Assembly (NCBI RefSeq): GCF_022539505.1
Contig: NC_061508.1
Location: forward strand, 341,075,484 to 341,139,483
Length of the DNA stretch: 64,000 nucleotides
Origin: Lolium rigidum
Lineage: Eukaryota > Streptophyta > Magnoliopsida > Poales > Poaceae
Direction: 5' to 3'
Shown: positions 34,967 to 46,403 of the stretch, one piece after another
Layout: the number at the start of each line of letters is the position of its first letter
Position numbering within the stretch: position 1 is the first letter of the stretch
Program-made: the position numbers and the translations under genes
The notes under the pieces: model-generated
The model's input: the letters and a program-made list of their open reading frames with translations, nothing else
The model's database searches: none
What the model was told of the DNA's origin: nothing

Positions 34967-36318
34967 TCTATACCTAATAATAAAGGAGCTAAGGTTTCTG
35001 CCAAAATTTTCGTCCAACTTTATTTGGACCGTTTTGCCCTCTCATCAAATCCTTTAATACAACACCTGCATGTACCGGTTCGTTTATATTTTTATCCATC
35101 TCCCACTCTGGCTGAACGAACGCGGACGTCGGCCACATGCCAAGGAAAGCAGAGGAAGCCAACGGGGCGAAAGCCCTCAGGCTCGCGCAATCCAAGGCCC
35201 GCGCGCGTCTTGTTGCCGTCCAGAACTCCCTCGACCTGGGCTTTGGTTAAGATATGACGATGCTGGTTAGCTAACGCACGGATATTTTGTGTCAATAGTC
35301 CCACCTCGCTCGTATATACCGAATTCCATCGATTTATATACCGAAATTTTATAGATTATAACAAGCTGACTTGGAACAACAAGCATCAGCACATATGGAG
35401 AATTTGGGAAATCAGGGGAATGAAAGAAGAGGCCGGAAGAAGGGGATCCAAGCTGGAAAGAGAAATAGATGGAGAAAGGAAATCAAAGAGGACCCGTCTC
35501 AAAGTTGCCTAGAAGTATCATCAGCAAGCTGCGGGAATCAACAAGAAATAGATTGGTACCGCACGGAACAAAATCCTCCATCCTCAGATGGAAATGGAAG
35601 GGAAAAAAGCCAAAGAAAAGTCTGAAAGCAAAATCAGGCACAACCAGCACCGTGCGTGCAACTCTACTTCTCCTTCCGACCGCGCGGCGCGACGCCGGTT
35701 GGGAGGCGCGGCTCTGATTGCTGCCTGGGATTGAAGGTCGGCTCGGGGATGGGGAGCGAGCGGCTCCTCCTGGCGGCGCACGGAGGAGAGACGACCACCG
35801 AGCCAGGGTTCTGGCCTTCTGGGTAGTAGGTTTAGGAAGGGGTCGTTTGGGCTGCTGGGTAAGGCCTACCTGGGCCGGCAAGTTAATTTGGTGGAGGCTT
35901 CTCCCTTTTTTATTCCTGAAATCTTTTGGAATTTTTATTTGAGAAAAAGATAGGCTATAAAAAAGTTTTAAACACTCAATTTTTTAAAACCTTGCTTACT
36001 TAATTTAAACCAAACATATGAAAATATACAAATAATTGGGAAAAATTTAATTTTGATCACATTGTCCCAACCATGAACCATGTCTATGAAACCCACCAAA
36101 ATAATTTGAGTGAATTTTTAAAACTTCTTGACACAATAGATTCATGCTCTATCTCTTAATGTTAGGGTATTATTATTAACTGACCAAGCTTTAGTTAATG
36201 GACAATTGTGTTTTCATTGTCAATATGAATGAGGCAAGAAAATTGTTTTCCATATAAAGCGCAACATGGTGGGTTTGAGTATTTATTTCCCGATGCAACG
36301 CACGGGCACTTCTGCTAG
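34967..36318 (+). mobile_element. Non-autonomous Helitron (1352 bp)
   Basis: The 5' end is TCTATACCTAATAATAAAGG and the 3' end is GCACTTCTGCTAG. The preceding host base is A (34966) and the following one T (36319), the usual A|T Helitron target with no duplication. Ten bases before the end lies the hairpin-type sequence CCCGATGCAACGCACGGG, a decayed form of the CCCGTGCAACGCACGGG stem seen in grass Helitrons. There is no Rep/helicase. GC-rich sequence at 35640-35880 may be a captured gene piece but I cannot identify it. Confidence 0.82.
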
Positions 36319-37166
36319 TAAGAATAAAAGAGGCTATTATTATCTTGGACCTTTTGCGATTGACCATGTGTCTAAACAACCAAAAATACATGGATATATA
36401 CACTTAACTAGTAGGAAAGATACATTGTTATCACGATGGATCTGAACCATTAAAATTAGAGCCCATTTAAACAATGCCGCGTCTGATGTCATTTTCTCGT
36501 AGCAGCCTTCTTAATTTTTAGACCAGCTCTAATGCTCTTGGCATTGGTTTTCTGTATTTTATTTTAGCCAGCTGGCACTTGTACTTTTTTAGAGTCGACA
36601 ATGTCTTTGAAGTTTGTTTTTTTTTTAAGAAACGATCGAGGTTGTACCTTTCCTTTCAGAACCCAATTGAATAGTTTCTTAGACTGACTCTACGCACGGA
36701 CTCTGGTAGTCGGTTTTCTCACCAATGGCCAGCATCGTAAACTCATCTAACATGTGGATAGTACCCATCAAACAGACACTTGTATTATCTTACGGAAGAT
36801 TCGATTTTTTACTAAGATATGGCATGTGTAGTTAAAACAATATGAGTTAGTCAAGAGCATGGAGGGCACGCAAAGAGAGTGCCATATTTTAAAGCCGGCT
36901 TCGATGTCATTTTCTTGTAGTCAGCCTTCTTAATTTTTGGACCAACTCTAATGTTCTTGGCGTCAGTTTTCTGCATTTCATTTTAGCCAACTGCCACTTA
37001 TACATTTTAGAGTCGGCTGTTTCTTTGAAGATGGCTTTTTTAAAGCAAGAAACGCTTGAGGTTGTGCCTTTCCTTTTAGAGCCCGCTTGAACTGTAGTTT
37101 GCTTAAACTGACTGTACGAACGGACTACGAACGGTTTTCTACCAGTGGATCAACCATGGCCAGCAT

Positions 37167-38417
37167 TATTAGAGTATATTACCTATTAGTTATATTTGGT
37201 AGTTTAAGATTGTAGTCTAGATCTATCTCTACTAGGTTCTTTATCCTTCAAGTCTTCTCTATTATATAAACAGCCCAAAAGCCTCGATTTAATCACCAAT
37301 TATCATAGATCAATGCAAGTTATATTTTCGCAATTCATGGTATCAGAGCGTGTTCGTTCCTCAACCTAGGATTTAGCCAGTCACCACTTCTGCTGCCCCT
37401 GGGGAGATCGATCTCCATGATCTCCACCGGGGGCATCCGATCTCGTAGCTAGGTTGTTCTTTAGATTAGTTTCGTAGTTTAGCAAATTTAGTTTTTGATC
37501 TGTTTCTTTCTCTATTTTTTAGCCACCAAATAATCCGATCAGTCCAATCGCCATGTCGTCAACACGTGCCTCTATATCAACTTTGGCGTCGACCCATCTT
37601 TGGCAAAATCTTCGCTCACGACCATGCCAAGGAGGCTCTACGCGGCGCCACAAGGGACACCTTCATGCTCCGTCGCCGACTTCTCTGACCGCACGCCGCC
37701 ACCACGCTGGATCGTATTCGCCAACAACAACCAGGACACCCGAACCAAGTATGTGCCTCGCCATCAACAAAGGGCCGCATCATCGTCGATGGTCATCATC
37801 GCCGACAACCATCTACATCAACAACCACATCGTCGCCAACACTCATGGTCATCATCAACACCAACGGGGATCTTCTTTGACACCGTGACAATCCATGCGG
37901 AATCCGGGTTTAATTCCTGGAATCTACTTCAATAACTAGCATCGCTGTCTTCGCCCACCACAATCTCGCCACTAGAGTAGCAGTCTTTTTTTATTTGCAC
38001 GCTTGTGCTTAATTTTCTTCTTAAAGCTACTTTTTCTACTCTCGTGTGTGCCTTCAACCCCTGCAAGCTCGGCGTGTCGCCTACTACTTCTACTAGAACA
38101 ACAACTTCCTCCTTCCGAGCGTCTTCCCGGCGACAAGAACCATAACACCATCTACCTCAACTACGTTCTCCAAGGCGACTACATCAAACACGGCACCATA
38201 GACCACGACAACAACGGAACAACGACTACATCGACATCGGCATCAAGGGATACACCACGTCTTCTGCTTCTTCTGCAGGCGGACTTTCCACGTTCCTGCC
38301 GATCCAACTACGGCCGGCCGGGGGGGGGGGTGTTAGAGTATATTTGGTAGTTTATGATTGTAATCTAGATCTATCTCTACTCGGTTCCTTAGCCTCCAAG
38401 TTTTCTCTAATATACTT
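37167..38417 (+). mobile_element. Short non-autonomous LTR element (TRIM/SMART-like), 3' LTR truncated
   Basis: The 5' LTR is 37167-37337 (171 bp, TATTAGAG to TTCA). It is followed directly by TGGTATCAGAGC at 37338, the primer-binding site for initiator tRNA-Met. A polypurine tract of ten G ends at 38330 and the 3' LTR begins TGTTAGAGTATA at 38331, cut after about 87 bases by the LINE at 38418. The internal region of about 1 kb is His/Thr/Pro-rich in its open frames and has no pol. The size suggests a small copia-type passenger. Confidence 0.78.
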
Positions 38418-40498
38418 TTTTTGAGAATACACTCAAGAAGGTGCATTAATTATATAGAAGAAGGGGCAAAGAATCCCGGCAACGCCGCAAAAGGCAAATT
38501 CATGTTGCCAACATGGGGTTGCAGCTCCCCAACCCGAAGCATACGCTCCTAACTGCCACCACAACTCCACCGGCTCCGAGAAGCCAAAGCTATCATTATG
38601 GAATAGCCTAACTAGCTGCCACCTCGCATACTCTTCCTTGATCTTCATCTTGATCGCTAGAACCGCCAGCATCACCGAATTGAGGACTACATCATTCATG
38701 TGTGTCCAGATGGACCAGAAGACTAAGATCAGCGAGGTCCACATGTCTCGCTGCGAAGGACCTTGTCCTGGTCGTGAGGTCCACCAGGAAACCAGTTCCA
38801 CGTCAGCAGCAGGTAGCCAATCAAGCTTACCCCAACGGCTCAGGGCCCATGTCCAAATATCCCGAGCCACGACGCACCCCAGAAGTAAGTGCTAAATCGT
38901 CGCTGGCTCATGAATGCAGAGGGGGCAAGAGACCGGGGCGGGAAGGCCGCGCCTCTGCAACCTATCGGCTGTCCAACAACGGTTCCTCGAAATGAGCAAC
39001 ACGAAGAACTTGCAGGAATAGGGTTCACACGAGCACCAGATCTGAGAGGCAGTCGGTGCCCCAACCCTGCCTGCAAAGAAAGCCTGATAGGACAAACTAG
39101 CAGAAAAGTTTCCATTTGTGGACCAGCGCCAGAAAAACTCATCCCTATGCTCTGGTACCATCCGTACTGCACCCACAACATACCGGAGGAGGAAGAACTC
39201 AGCCACCGCGGCATGCCCCATGTCTGGGCCACAGTTTCACAGCCACTCGCTGCCAATACCGTCCTTAACCGTGCGCGAACTGACCTTGCGGCTTTCCACC
39301 AAGGCCATGAGGTTTGGCGCATAATCGGCGAACCGTGCCCCACTGAGCCACCTATCCTTACAAAAGAGCGCACGCTCACCGTCGCCCAGGTTCACCACTA
39401 TAGCAGACTCAGAAAGGGCTCTAGCAAGGCGTAGAATCTGAAGGTTGGACTCCATCCAAGATTTGGTCAAGTCAACCCTCTGCAGCCACGCCCAACGGCA
39501 ACCCAGATCAAGGTTCAGGAGGCGTAGATTGGGAAGACCCAACCCCCAACCTCCTAGGGAGATTTCACCTACTCCCACGCCATTAGACAATGTCCACCTT
39601 TGACATCGAGCTTGGTGTTCCACATTAATCCCCGAAAAATCCTCATCAGAGCCTGCAATGTCTTAGGCGGGATGTCAGGACATCATGGAGTGAACCGGGA
39701 TAGCCGAGAGAGTCATCAGGACTAAGATGGTCCGCCCCCTCGAGTCGGTAGCTTGGCGCACCGGGGCTGGAGCCTGTTCGCCGCACCTGTCTACCATGGG
39801 CCGCAAGCCGGGCCACGCTTGGTTTATGGAGTCCCAGTGGCAGACACAAGTACTTACAAGGCCACACCGCCACCTCACACTAAAGGATGTCATGGGCAAG
39901 GTCGATTTGCCAAGGGTATCACCTGATGGGATGGACGGGATACTTGGTGAGGTTGGCGCGAAGACCGGAAGCCTCACCGATGTCCTCCACAATGGGCGCG
40001 CAAGTGAGGAGGTCCAACCTATGCAGCTTGAGGAAGGTGACCACATCATCTACGTACATGGATGTATGGTACCGAACACCGCGGTGCTCCAGGTGAGCAA
40101 GCAGGCCATCAGCCGCGGCCCTGTCGAACAGGAGGTGAAGCACGTCCATCACAGTATCGAAGAGCAAAGGGGAGAGAGGGTCCCCCTGCCTAAGTCCATG
40201 CCTGTTGGAGATCAGGCAACCAACCACACCGTTGACCAACACCCTGGTGGACTGCCGAGGAGTCCACAAACCATGGCTAGCCACCGCGGGCCAAAGCCAA
40301 GCTTGGACAGGACCTTGAGGAGGAAGGCCTAGTCCACCGTGTCGAAAGCTTTGGTGATGTCGAGGTTGAACATTACCGTCGGGGTTTTGGTGGCATGCAG
40401 ACGCTTGGTTGTGTGTTGTACTAACTGGAAGTTATCGTGAAGGCAACGCCCCTGATGAAGCCACTCTGATGCAGCCCAACGACCCAAGAGGCTCAATG
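38418..40498 (-). mobile_element. 5'-truncated LINE (L1-type), minus strand, with broken ORF2
   Basis: A T run at 38418 is the poly(A) end. Upstream in minus orientation lie, out of frame with one another, a zf-RVT-like tail (38433-38870), an intermediate region (38840-39623) and the reverse transcriptase core (about 39919-40380). The core has FNLDITKAFDTV, RHGLRQGDPLSPLLF and the catalytic YVDD in MYVDDVVTFL. Stops and frameshifts separate the pieces. The 5' end abuts copy 2 of the 0.42-kb array at about 40498. No clear target duplication remains. Confidence 0.85.
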
Positions 40499-40800
40499 AA
40501 ACTCATATAGGATGTGCACACCCATCAACCTCCATACACTTGTATTATCTTAGGGAAGATACGTTTTTTACTTAGATATGGCATGTGGAGTTAACACAGT
40601 ACGTTTTAGTGAAGAGCATGGAGAGCACGCAAAGAGCGTGCAATATTTTGAAGCCGGCTCCGATGTCATTTTCTCGTAGTCAGCCTTCTTATTTTTTGGC
40701 CAAGTGTAATGCTCTTGGGGTAGGTTTTTTGTACGGAGTATTTTATTTTAGCCAATTGCCACTTAAACATTTTTAGAGTCGGTCGTTTCTTTGAAGTTGA

Positions 40801-41002
40801 TTTTTTTTTTTCGCGGGCACGCGAAAGACGTGCCATATCTTTATAGAAGGGAGCAACAAAAATACAAAAAATCAAAGGGGATGCAAACATCTGCCCTCGA
40901 TCAACCCACACACACCCAAAGAAAAACTAAAGGACTACTCTCGCAACATGACTCTCCGCTTCCCTCCCCTTGCGGCCCACCAAAGGCCAAACTCCTGTAG
41001 GA
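40801..41002 (-). mobile_element. Short LINE tail insertion (about 0.2 kb)
   Basis: It starts with a T run (minus-strand poly(A)) and lies between two copies of TTGAAGTTG(A/G)TTTTTT, at about 40791 and 41003, a target duplication of about 14 bases. Its sequence next to the tail (GTGCCATATCTTTATAGAAGG) resembles the tail of the LINE at 38418. The insertion splits copy 3 of the array. Confidence 0.65.
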
Positions 41003-41239
41003 TTGAAGTTGGTTTTTTCAGAAAGAAACGATCCAGGTTGTACCTTTCCTTTCAGAGCCCGCTTGAACTTTAGTTTCTTAGACTGACTCTGCACGGACTC
41101 TGGTAGTCGGTTTTCTACCAGTGGATCACCAATGGGCAGGATCGTAAACTCATCTAGCATGTGCACACCCTCAACCTCCAGACACTTGTATTATCTTACG
41201 GCGCCAGATTCGATTTTTTACTAAGACATGGCATGTGGG

Positions 41240-42034
41240 CGGAGCATCAGCCCGGCATGCCCGGGAAGCTTGTCTTGGTCCGGCAAGCGAACAAACCTCG
41301 TGTAATTAGTCGCTAATTCATGAGATCCATCTGCTTGCCAAGGGAAACTGGCTCAAGACGCCAACGAACCCAGGTGCCTATCGACGTCCGAACAGAAGTC
41401 ACGAGCCGAGATTCAGGAGGCCAGTTGGATCGTTCCTGATTCAGTCGTTCTAGTTCGTTTGTTCATCTCCTCGTCCAAGCGTACGACGGCTGCACCAAAC
41501 ACAGGCGAGACGCCGACGTTCCGCTGCGTCCTTCAGCTTGTAGATCGGGACGGTCACTGGCGGGGCCCGCTGGTTTCGTTGCCGAGATGCCGTCGCAGCT
41601 CAGCTGCAGTTGTGATCCTCTAGGACTGAATTTAATCTACTGAGGACAAAAGGTTAGTTCATCTATACTTGCCACTTATCCAACTACTCCCTCCGGTCCT
41701 TTTTAATTGACTCAAATTTAGTACAAAGTTGTACTAAATCTGAATCAATTAAAAAAGAACGGAGAGAGTACAATCTTGGCACGGATGACTTTTAAGTTTT
41801 TACGTTGTCGAACCATTTTATTGAACCTTTCATTGAATCTAGAATTTTATTTGTGACTCAAATTCTCCAGTGAGCTATTTACATATCATATTTAATTTCC
41901 CTGCTTCCAAACTATTACTATATGGTTCTAAATTTTGTACTTGTATTTTAATTATATATATCAAACATTCGATTAAGATCCTCGCTTTTTTGGCTTAATT
42001 TACTGCTTGCCCATGCTCCAATTTTTTCCTGGCT
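41240..42034. mobile_element. Insertion with GGCGGAGC termini (hAT-like), about 0.8 kb
   Basis: The segment begins GGCGGAGC and ends GCTCCGCC, an 8-bp perfect inverted terminus, and splits copy 3 of the array between GGCATGTG and the continuing GTGGAGTTAACA. The flanks are similar but do not give a clean duplication. It carries a nested Stowaway element and no recognisable transposase. Confidence 0.5.
41687..41768. mobile_element. Short Stowaway MITE (82 bp)
   Basis: It runs from CTCCCTCCGGTCCTTTTTAA to TTAAAAAAGAACGGAGAGAG, nearly a perfect hairpin over its whole length, and is flanked by TA on both sides (41685-41686 and 41769-41770). Confidence 0.88.
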
Positions 42035-42500
42035 CCGCCACATGATGTGGAGTTAACATAGTATGATTTAGTCTAGAGCATGGAGAGCACGTCGTACCAT
42101 ATTTTGAAGCCGGCTCCGATGTCATTTTCTCGTAGTCAGCCTTCTTATTTTTTGGACCAACTCTAATGTTCTTGGCGTCGTTTTTTGTATTTTGTTTTAG
42201 CCAACTGCCACTTATACAATTTTAGAGTCACTTGCTTCTTCGAAGTTTGTTCTTGTATAAAGAAACGATCGATGTTGTACCTTTGAAGGCCCGCTTGAAC
42301 TTTAGTTGCTTATAAACTGACTATATGCATGGACTCTGGTAGTCAGTTTTCTACAAGTGGATCACCAATGGCCAGCATCGTAAAACACATCTAACATGTG
42401 CATACCCATCAACCTCCAAACACTTGTATTATCTTACGGAAGATTCGGTTTTTTACTCACACTTGGCATGTGGAGTTACCACAGTACGATTCAGTCAAAC

Positions 42501-42645
42501 AAGAAGTAGCACATGCATGCATGTAAGACCAATCTGGAAGATGGCGTCCCCGAGCAAGGGTGGAATGGAGCGTGAGCCTCCTAAGGGCCAAGGCCAACAC
42601 TATAAAAACAGCCGCTGGTAGAGACACTCTTATTGCAGAGCAGCT
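42501..42645 (+). promoter_or_regulatory. Core promoter and 5' leader of the acyltransferase gene
   Basis: TATAAAAACA at 42601-42610 lies 45 bases upstream of the start codon. The sequence diverges from the 0.42-kb array at about 42500, so the array ends about 100 bases before the TATA box. Confidence 0.6.
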
Positions 42646-44775
42646 ATGGCCATGAACAGAGCTTTCCTTGGGCTGCTACAGCTGCTGCTCCTGCTCCTGC
42701 CGCCTTCCCTCCGCGATTACTTGTGGGCGGCACCGAGTGAGAATGGAGTGGGTCAGCAGCTCAAGGTCTACCACCCCATAATTTTGCAAGCCGGCTTCAG
42801 CTGCCCCAGCATCGAGGCGCGGCTCACCGACGCCTACAATCCATCGCTACCCCGCTGCGGCGCGCTCAAGGGGAAGGGGTGGTTCCCGCTATGGAACAAC
42901 ATACCGGAGCTGATCGACAATGACTATGTGCCGTGCTTCGAGGAGCAGATGAGCCTTGTCTTCGACCCTGTCATCAACGACTACGTGAACCAGCCTGGCG
43001 TCGAGACTCGTGTAGCAAACTTCGGCTCCGTGTATGGATTCACGCCCAAGGACGAGAGGTAAGTTTCTAGCAAGTCAAGGTTTTAGCATTTCTGCTAGTA
43101 ACGTTGCTGTTTGCCTCGACCTTGCTAGTTATACATAGATGCACACATAGATGTAAAGGCACATGACCGTTTCTCTATTCCCAGTTTCCCATGCCACAAA
43201 GCACACCCATTGAGACATCTTTTTTTCTCTTGTATCTGTAATTCATCCATGCCTCATATGAACTTATCTCCCTCCTTATACTTTCTTAGGAGCAGATCTA
43301 GAAGCTTAAGCTAATACAGTACTCCCTCCGTTTCTGATAACAAGGCCTATAATTTTTTTGAAAGTCAAACAATGTAGAGTTTGACTAAGTTTCTAGAGAA
43401 ATTACCAAAAAAATTACAATATTACTAAAAAATATACGATATTTATTTTATATTGTAGATGATAATGTTTTTACGTAGTTTTACATTTGAGAATACTATT
43501 TCGTTCTGGTGGTAATAGGTACAACGATGGAAAAAAAATTGCTAGGGAAAACAATATTTCTCTGACATCCATCTCTTGTATTGTGTTGTTCGTGTGCACA
43601 TCTGGCCACATTTTGTTTCAGACTCTTAAAGTTTCCAATATCACCGACCTGATAGAATTACTGAATCTACATTTTGCATTTCATGGTTGGAGTTGTTAAT
43701 CTATAATTTCTAAGGACTCAACAGGTGGTAATGGTAAATATCTTTCTATAGTGGTGCTGTCATACTCTATTTTGTACAGAAAAAGAGTATGTTTTCATAG
43801 GCTCAGTAGCTCTGCTCCCTTGTACTTCCAGTATTTTATTTTAATATATACTACCATGCTTCGACATTGATTAAATTTCTCTCTAGCTGCCCATTTTGCT
43901 GTAACATAAAGCTCCGCAATGAACTGGAAGCACTTGGATATCGAGATGGAGATACCCTTTTCGGAGCTCCTTATGACATAAGACATGCTCCACCACGTCC
44001 TGGCCAGTCTTCCAAGGTGTACACGGACTATTTTTCTCGTGTCAAGGGTCTGGTTGAGAACGCAAGTGAGAAGAATGGGAACAAGCCGGTTATCTTAATT
44101 GGGCATAGCTTTGGCGGAAGGCTCATGCTTGACTTCCTCAATTCTACTCCACTTCCATGGAGGAAACAATTCATCAAGCACTTAGTTCTACTCTCGCCAA
44201 CACCTCCTATAGGATTCATTCAGCCTCTCACAAACCTCGCCTGGGGACCAACCTGCATTGTTATGGAGAACGTTTCACGCCTTGCTTTACGGCCGATGTG
44301 GAGGTCATTCGCAAGTTCCCTTCTATCTCTACCATCCCCAACGGTGTTTGGCGACGAGCCACTCATAATAACCAAACAAAAGAACTACTCTGCATATGAC
44401 TGTCAAGATTTTCTTCCGGTACTCGGCTTCAGTTTGAAAGGAATGTTACCCTTTAATGAATGGGTGGATAAGAGAGTTGAGGCGCCAATGGTGCCAACGA
44501 CATACCTCAATGGTTTTGGGGTTGAAACGACGAAGCAGGTGGTAATCTGGGATGATAACTTCGATGTCGAGCCAGAAAATGTGTATGGCGATGGAGATGG
44601 GGTTGTCAATTGGAATAGTGTGTTGGCATTCGCCAAGGAACTCAAAAGGCAGCATTTGTCACAGAACATACTCTTTAAATTCATCAAGATTCCTAATGTT
44701 GCACACAGTTATATTTCTATTCAAGAGGATTCATTCAGGATTGTTATGGCTGCAATTTTAGAAGCCAATTCTTGA
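42646..44775 (+). CDS. Lecithin:cholesterol acyltransferase-like protein
   Basis: Two exons, 42646-43058 and 43887-44775, joined by a GT-AG intron with closing phase, give 433 residues ending in TGA. Residues 1 to about 23 are a hydrophobic signal-like segment. The LCAT/PSAT fold follows: FGAPYDIR at about 167-174, the nucleophile elbow GHSFGG with Ser212, YGDGDGVVN with the likely catalytic Asp375, and VAHSYI with His411. Plant homologues of the At1g27480 (LCAT-like 1) type act on the acyl chains of phospholipids or neutral lipids; the substrate here cannot be deduced. The serine motif is GHSFGG, whereas the Arabidopsis relative has GHSLGG as I recall. Exon 1 starts with the first ATG after the TATA box. 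All key residues are present, so the gene is probably functional. Confidence 0.9.
43322..43500. repeat. Probable truncated Stowaway-like MITE in the acyltransferase intron
   Basis: CTCCCTCCGTTTCTGATAAC at 43322 follows a TA and has the usual left terminus. The matching right terminus is not found, so the right boundary is a guess. Confidence 0.4.
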
Positions 44776-44880
44776 AGACTCGTGTGTTATCTATGTGTTG
44801 TTATCAAGAGTAAAAGATTGGAATGATTTTTGTATGACAGATCTTATATGGTTATATTTGTAATATTTCTATTAATAAAA
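44776..44880 (+). other. 3' untranslated region of the acyltransferase gene
   Basis: The segment contains TTATTAATAAAAC near its end (about 44869-44881), a possible poly(A) signal. The Helitron-like end begins at 44881. Confidence 0.45.
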
Positions 44881-44912
44881 CTAGCAGTGTGTCCCTTGCA
44901 AATGCGAGGGCA
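44881..44912 (-). mobile_element. 3' end of a minus-strand Helitron
   Basis: CTAGCAGTGTGTCCC at 44881 is the reverse complement of a Helitron 3' end (...GGGACACACTGCTAG) and is preceded on the plus strand by A. The following CCTTGCAAATGCGAGGG is a degenerate form of the terminal hairpin. The 5' end was not located, so the length is unknown. Confidence 0.5.
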
Positions 44913-44914
44913 TC

Positions 44915-46271
44915 CTCTTTAATTTTTTGAAAGTAACAGTTTCCATTGTGGGAAATAATATAGCTGTACAGTCCGCGAAAAATAGATAGATAGATGTGAA
45001 AAATTCAGGATTGTAGTTTGTGTTGTAATCTATTAATATTTTATTTAATATATTGCAATTGTTTATTCTCTGTTTAATGTGAACCTGTTAGGGTTTCCCT
45101 ATCATGCGAGTAAGGTTTGCATCATAGAGCAATATTAAAGATATATAAACATTTGTAACTCTTTATATGTGTTATAACTAAAATTAGAAACCCACCTGTT
45201 TCGACAAGTTTGCTCAAACATGTATATTTATGGATCAATATACTCAACCAATGATAGCCTATTGACCAGTTTACACTTTATATTCTAACACAAATTGGCA
45301 TTTCCACCACGATCTAGCTAGTTTTGTATATGGAACTAATTTTTTGTTGTTGATATGCCTACGGAGATATTGATTGACTACCCATTACTATGAGTTTTCT
45401 TTTCTAGGGAGAGATAGTAGTAGTGTATATTCTACCTAATTTCCATCCATTTTATGTGAGATCCAATATGGTAGATGTACGCGTAGATTATCACTAGTAC
45501 AGATCCGGTCTATTAAGGACCCCTGTAGTATACGGGAAGGCCTTTCTGTTTGTTGTGCAGCCGAACGTTGATCACTAAAAAAGTGTATCATCAGCCTTGT
45601 CTCGGTAGGCCCGCGAAAACTAGAAGCGTATGCACACGATACGGTCCAAAAAAACGTTGGGTTAAGAAAATATCTGCAAAAGTTTCCTTTCCCTAATTGT
45701 GTGTGAATTTTCATGATTCTATTTTTTCCCTTTCCCGCTGCCTTTCCTCCTCTCTCCAGCCCGTATATGCTTAATATGAGTTCCGACTAAAGATAATTCA
45801 TTATTTAATATATCAATCTTGCAAAATCCGTACACTATAATTGCTAAACGTACATATGATGGGCCACTCCAACATTTTAGTTAATGATGTGATTTGTTCC
45901 AGTAAATTCTGGCTTACGCATGTATAGATGACACAATTTACGTAATGTGATGAGTCACGTCGCAAACGATTATTCTTCAGGTGCCATGTGTTAAAGAATA
46001 ATAGAAAACGGCTGGAAAATACTTCCTCATGTGCAATTATGTTTGCGCTTTTGTTTCCGTACGCACCCACCACAAACTCGCCAAATCGCGAAAACACATG
46101 GACGGTTAGGATTCGTTCATACCGCTTCGGGTCTGGGGGCATGATCGTCATCTCCTGTGTACTTCGGGTTTGGCTGGGTTCGTATCAGCCCACGTACAAA
46201 CCCGTATGACCCATACCGCTATGTATTATACGTCTACGTGTCCACGCGCGGCCACGACGGAACCGCCGAGA
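44915..46271. other. Intergenic DNA; upstream region of the next relic
   Basis: No gene was recognised. Part of it may be the body of the Helitron whose end lies at 44881. The last 250 bases (46020-46270) are GC-rich and probably belong to the promoter of the gene relic that follows. Confidence 0.4.
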
Positions 46272-46403
46272 TATATAAATCTTTCTCCCATGTCCTCTTC
46301 AGCACAACCATCCAAAGCAATCCCCAAATCGGGAAAAACCCTAGGTCAAGAACAGCACACAGCTCGCTCTCGCTCTCGCTCGTGCTCTCGCTCGCGCTCG
46401 TCC
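46272..46403 (+). promoter_or_regulatory. TATA box and CT-rich leader of the lysine-rich relic
   Basis: TATATAAAT lies at 46272-46280. A pyrimidine-rich leader with CTCGCTCTCGCTCTCGCTCG at about 46362-46381 leads to the ATG at 46404. Confidence 0.5.

Larger units (their letters stand above)
36485..42500 (+). repeat. Interrupted tandem array of an approximately 0.42-kb unit, four copies
   Basis: The phrase GATGTCATTTTCT(C/T)GTAG starts at 36485, 36903, 40662 and 42118. Each copy continues with the same ordered words: CAGCCTTCTTA, CTAATG.TCTTGG, TTTTAGCCA, TTAGAGTC, AGAAACG, GACTCTGG, GGCCAGCATCGTAAAC and TTGTATTATCTTACGG. Copy 1 to copy 2 is 418 bases. Copy 2 is split by 37167-40498, and copy 3 by 40801-41002 and 41240-42034. 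Copy 4 ends about 100 bases upstream of the TATA box of the acyltransferase gene. No ORF is conserved among the copies. Confidence 0.8.

Noticed and set aside
37338..37349. TGGTATCAGAGC as part of a tRNA gene
   Set aside because: Only the complement of the tRNA 3' end is present, directly after an LTR, so it is a primer-binding site. No cloverleaf was seen here or elsewhere in the window.
38889..39434. Plus-strand frame of 181 codons
   Set aside because: Antisense to the LINE ORF2 tail, which carries the recognisable protein words.
39727..40332. Plus-strand frame of 201 codons
   Set aside because: Antisense to the LINE reverse transcriptase core with the YVDD motif.
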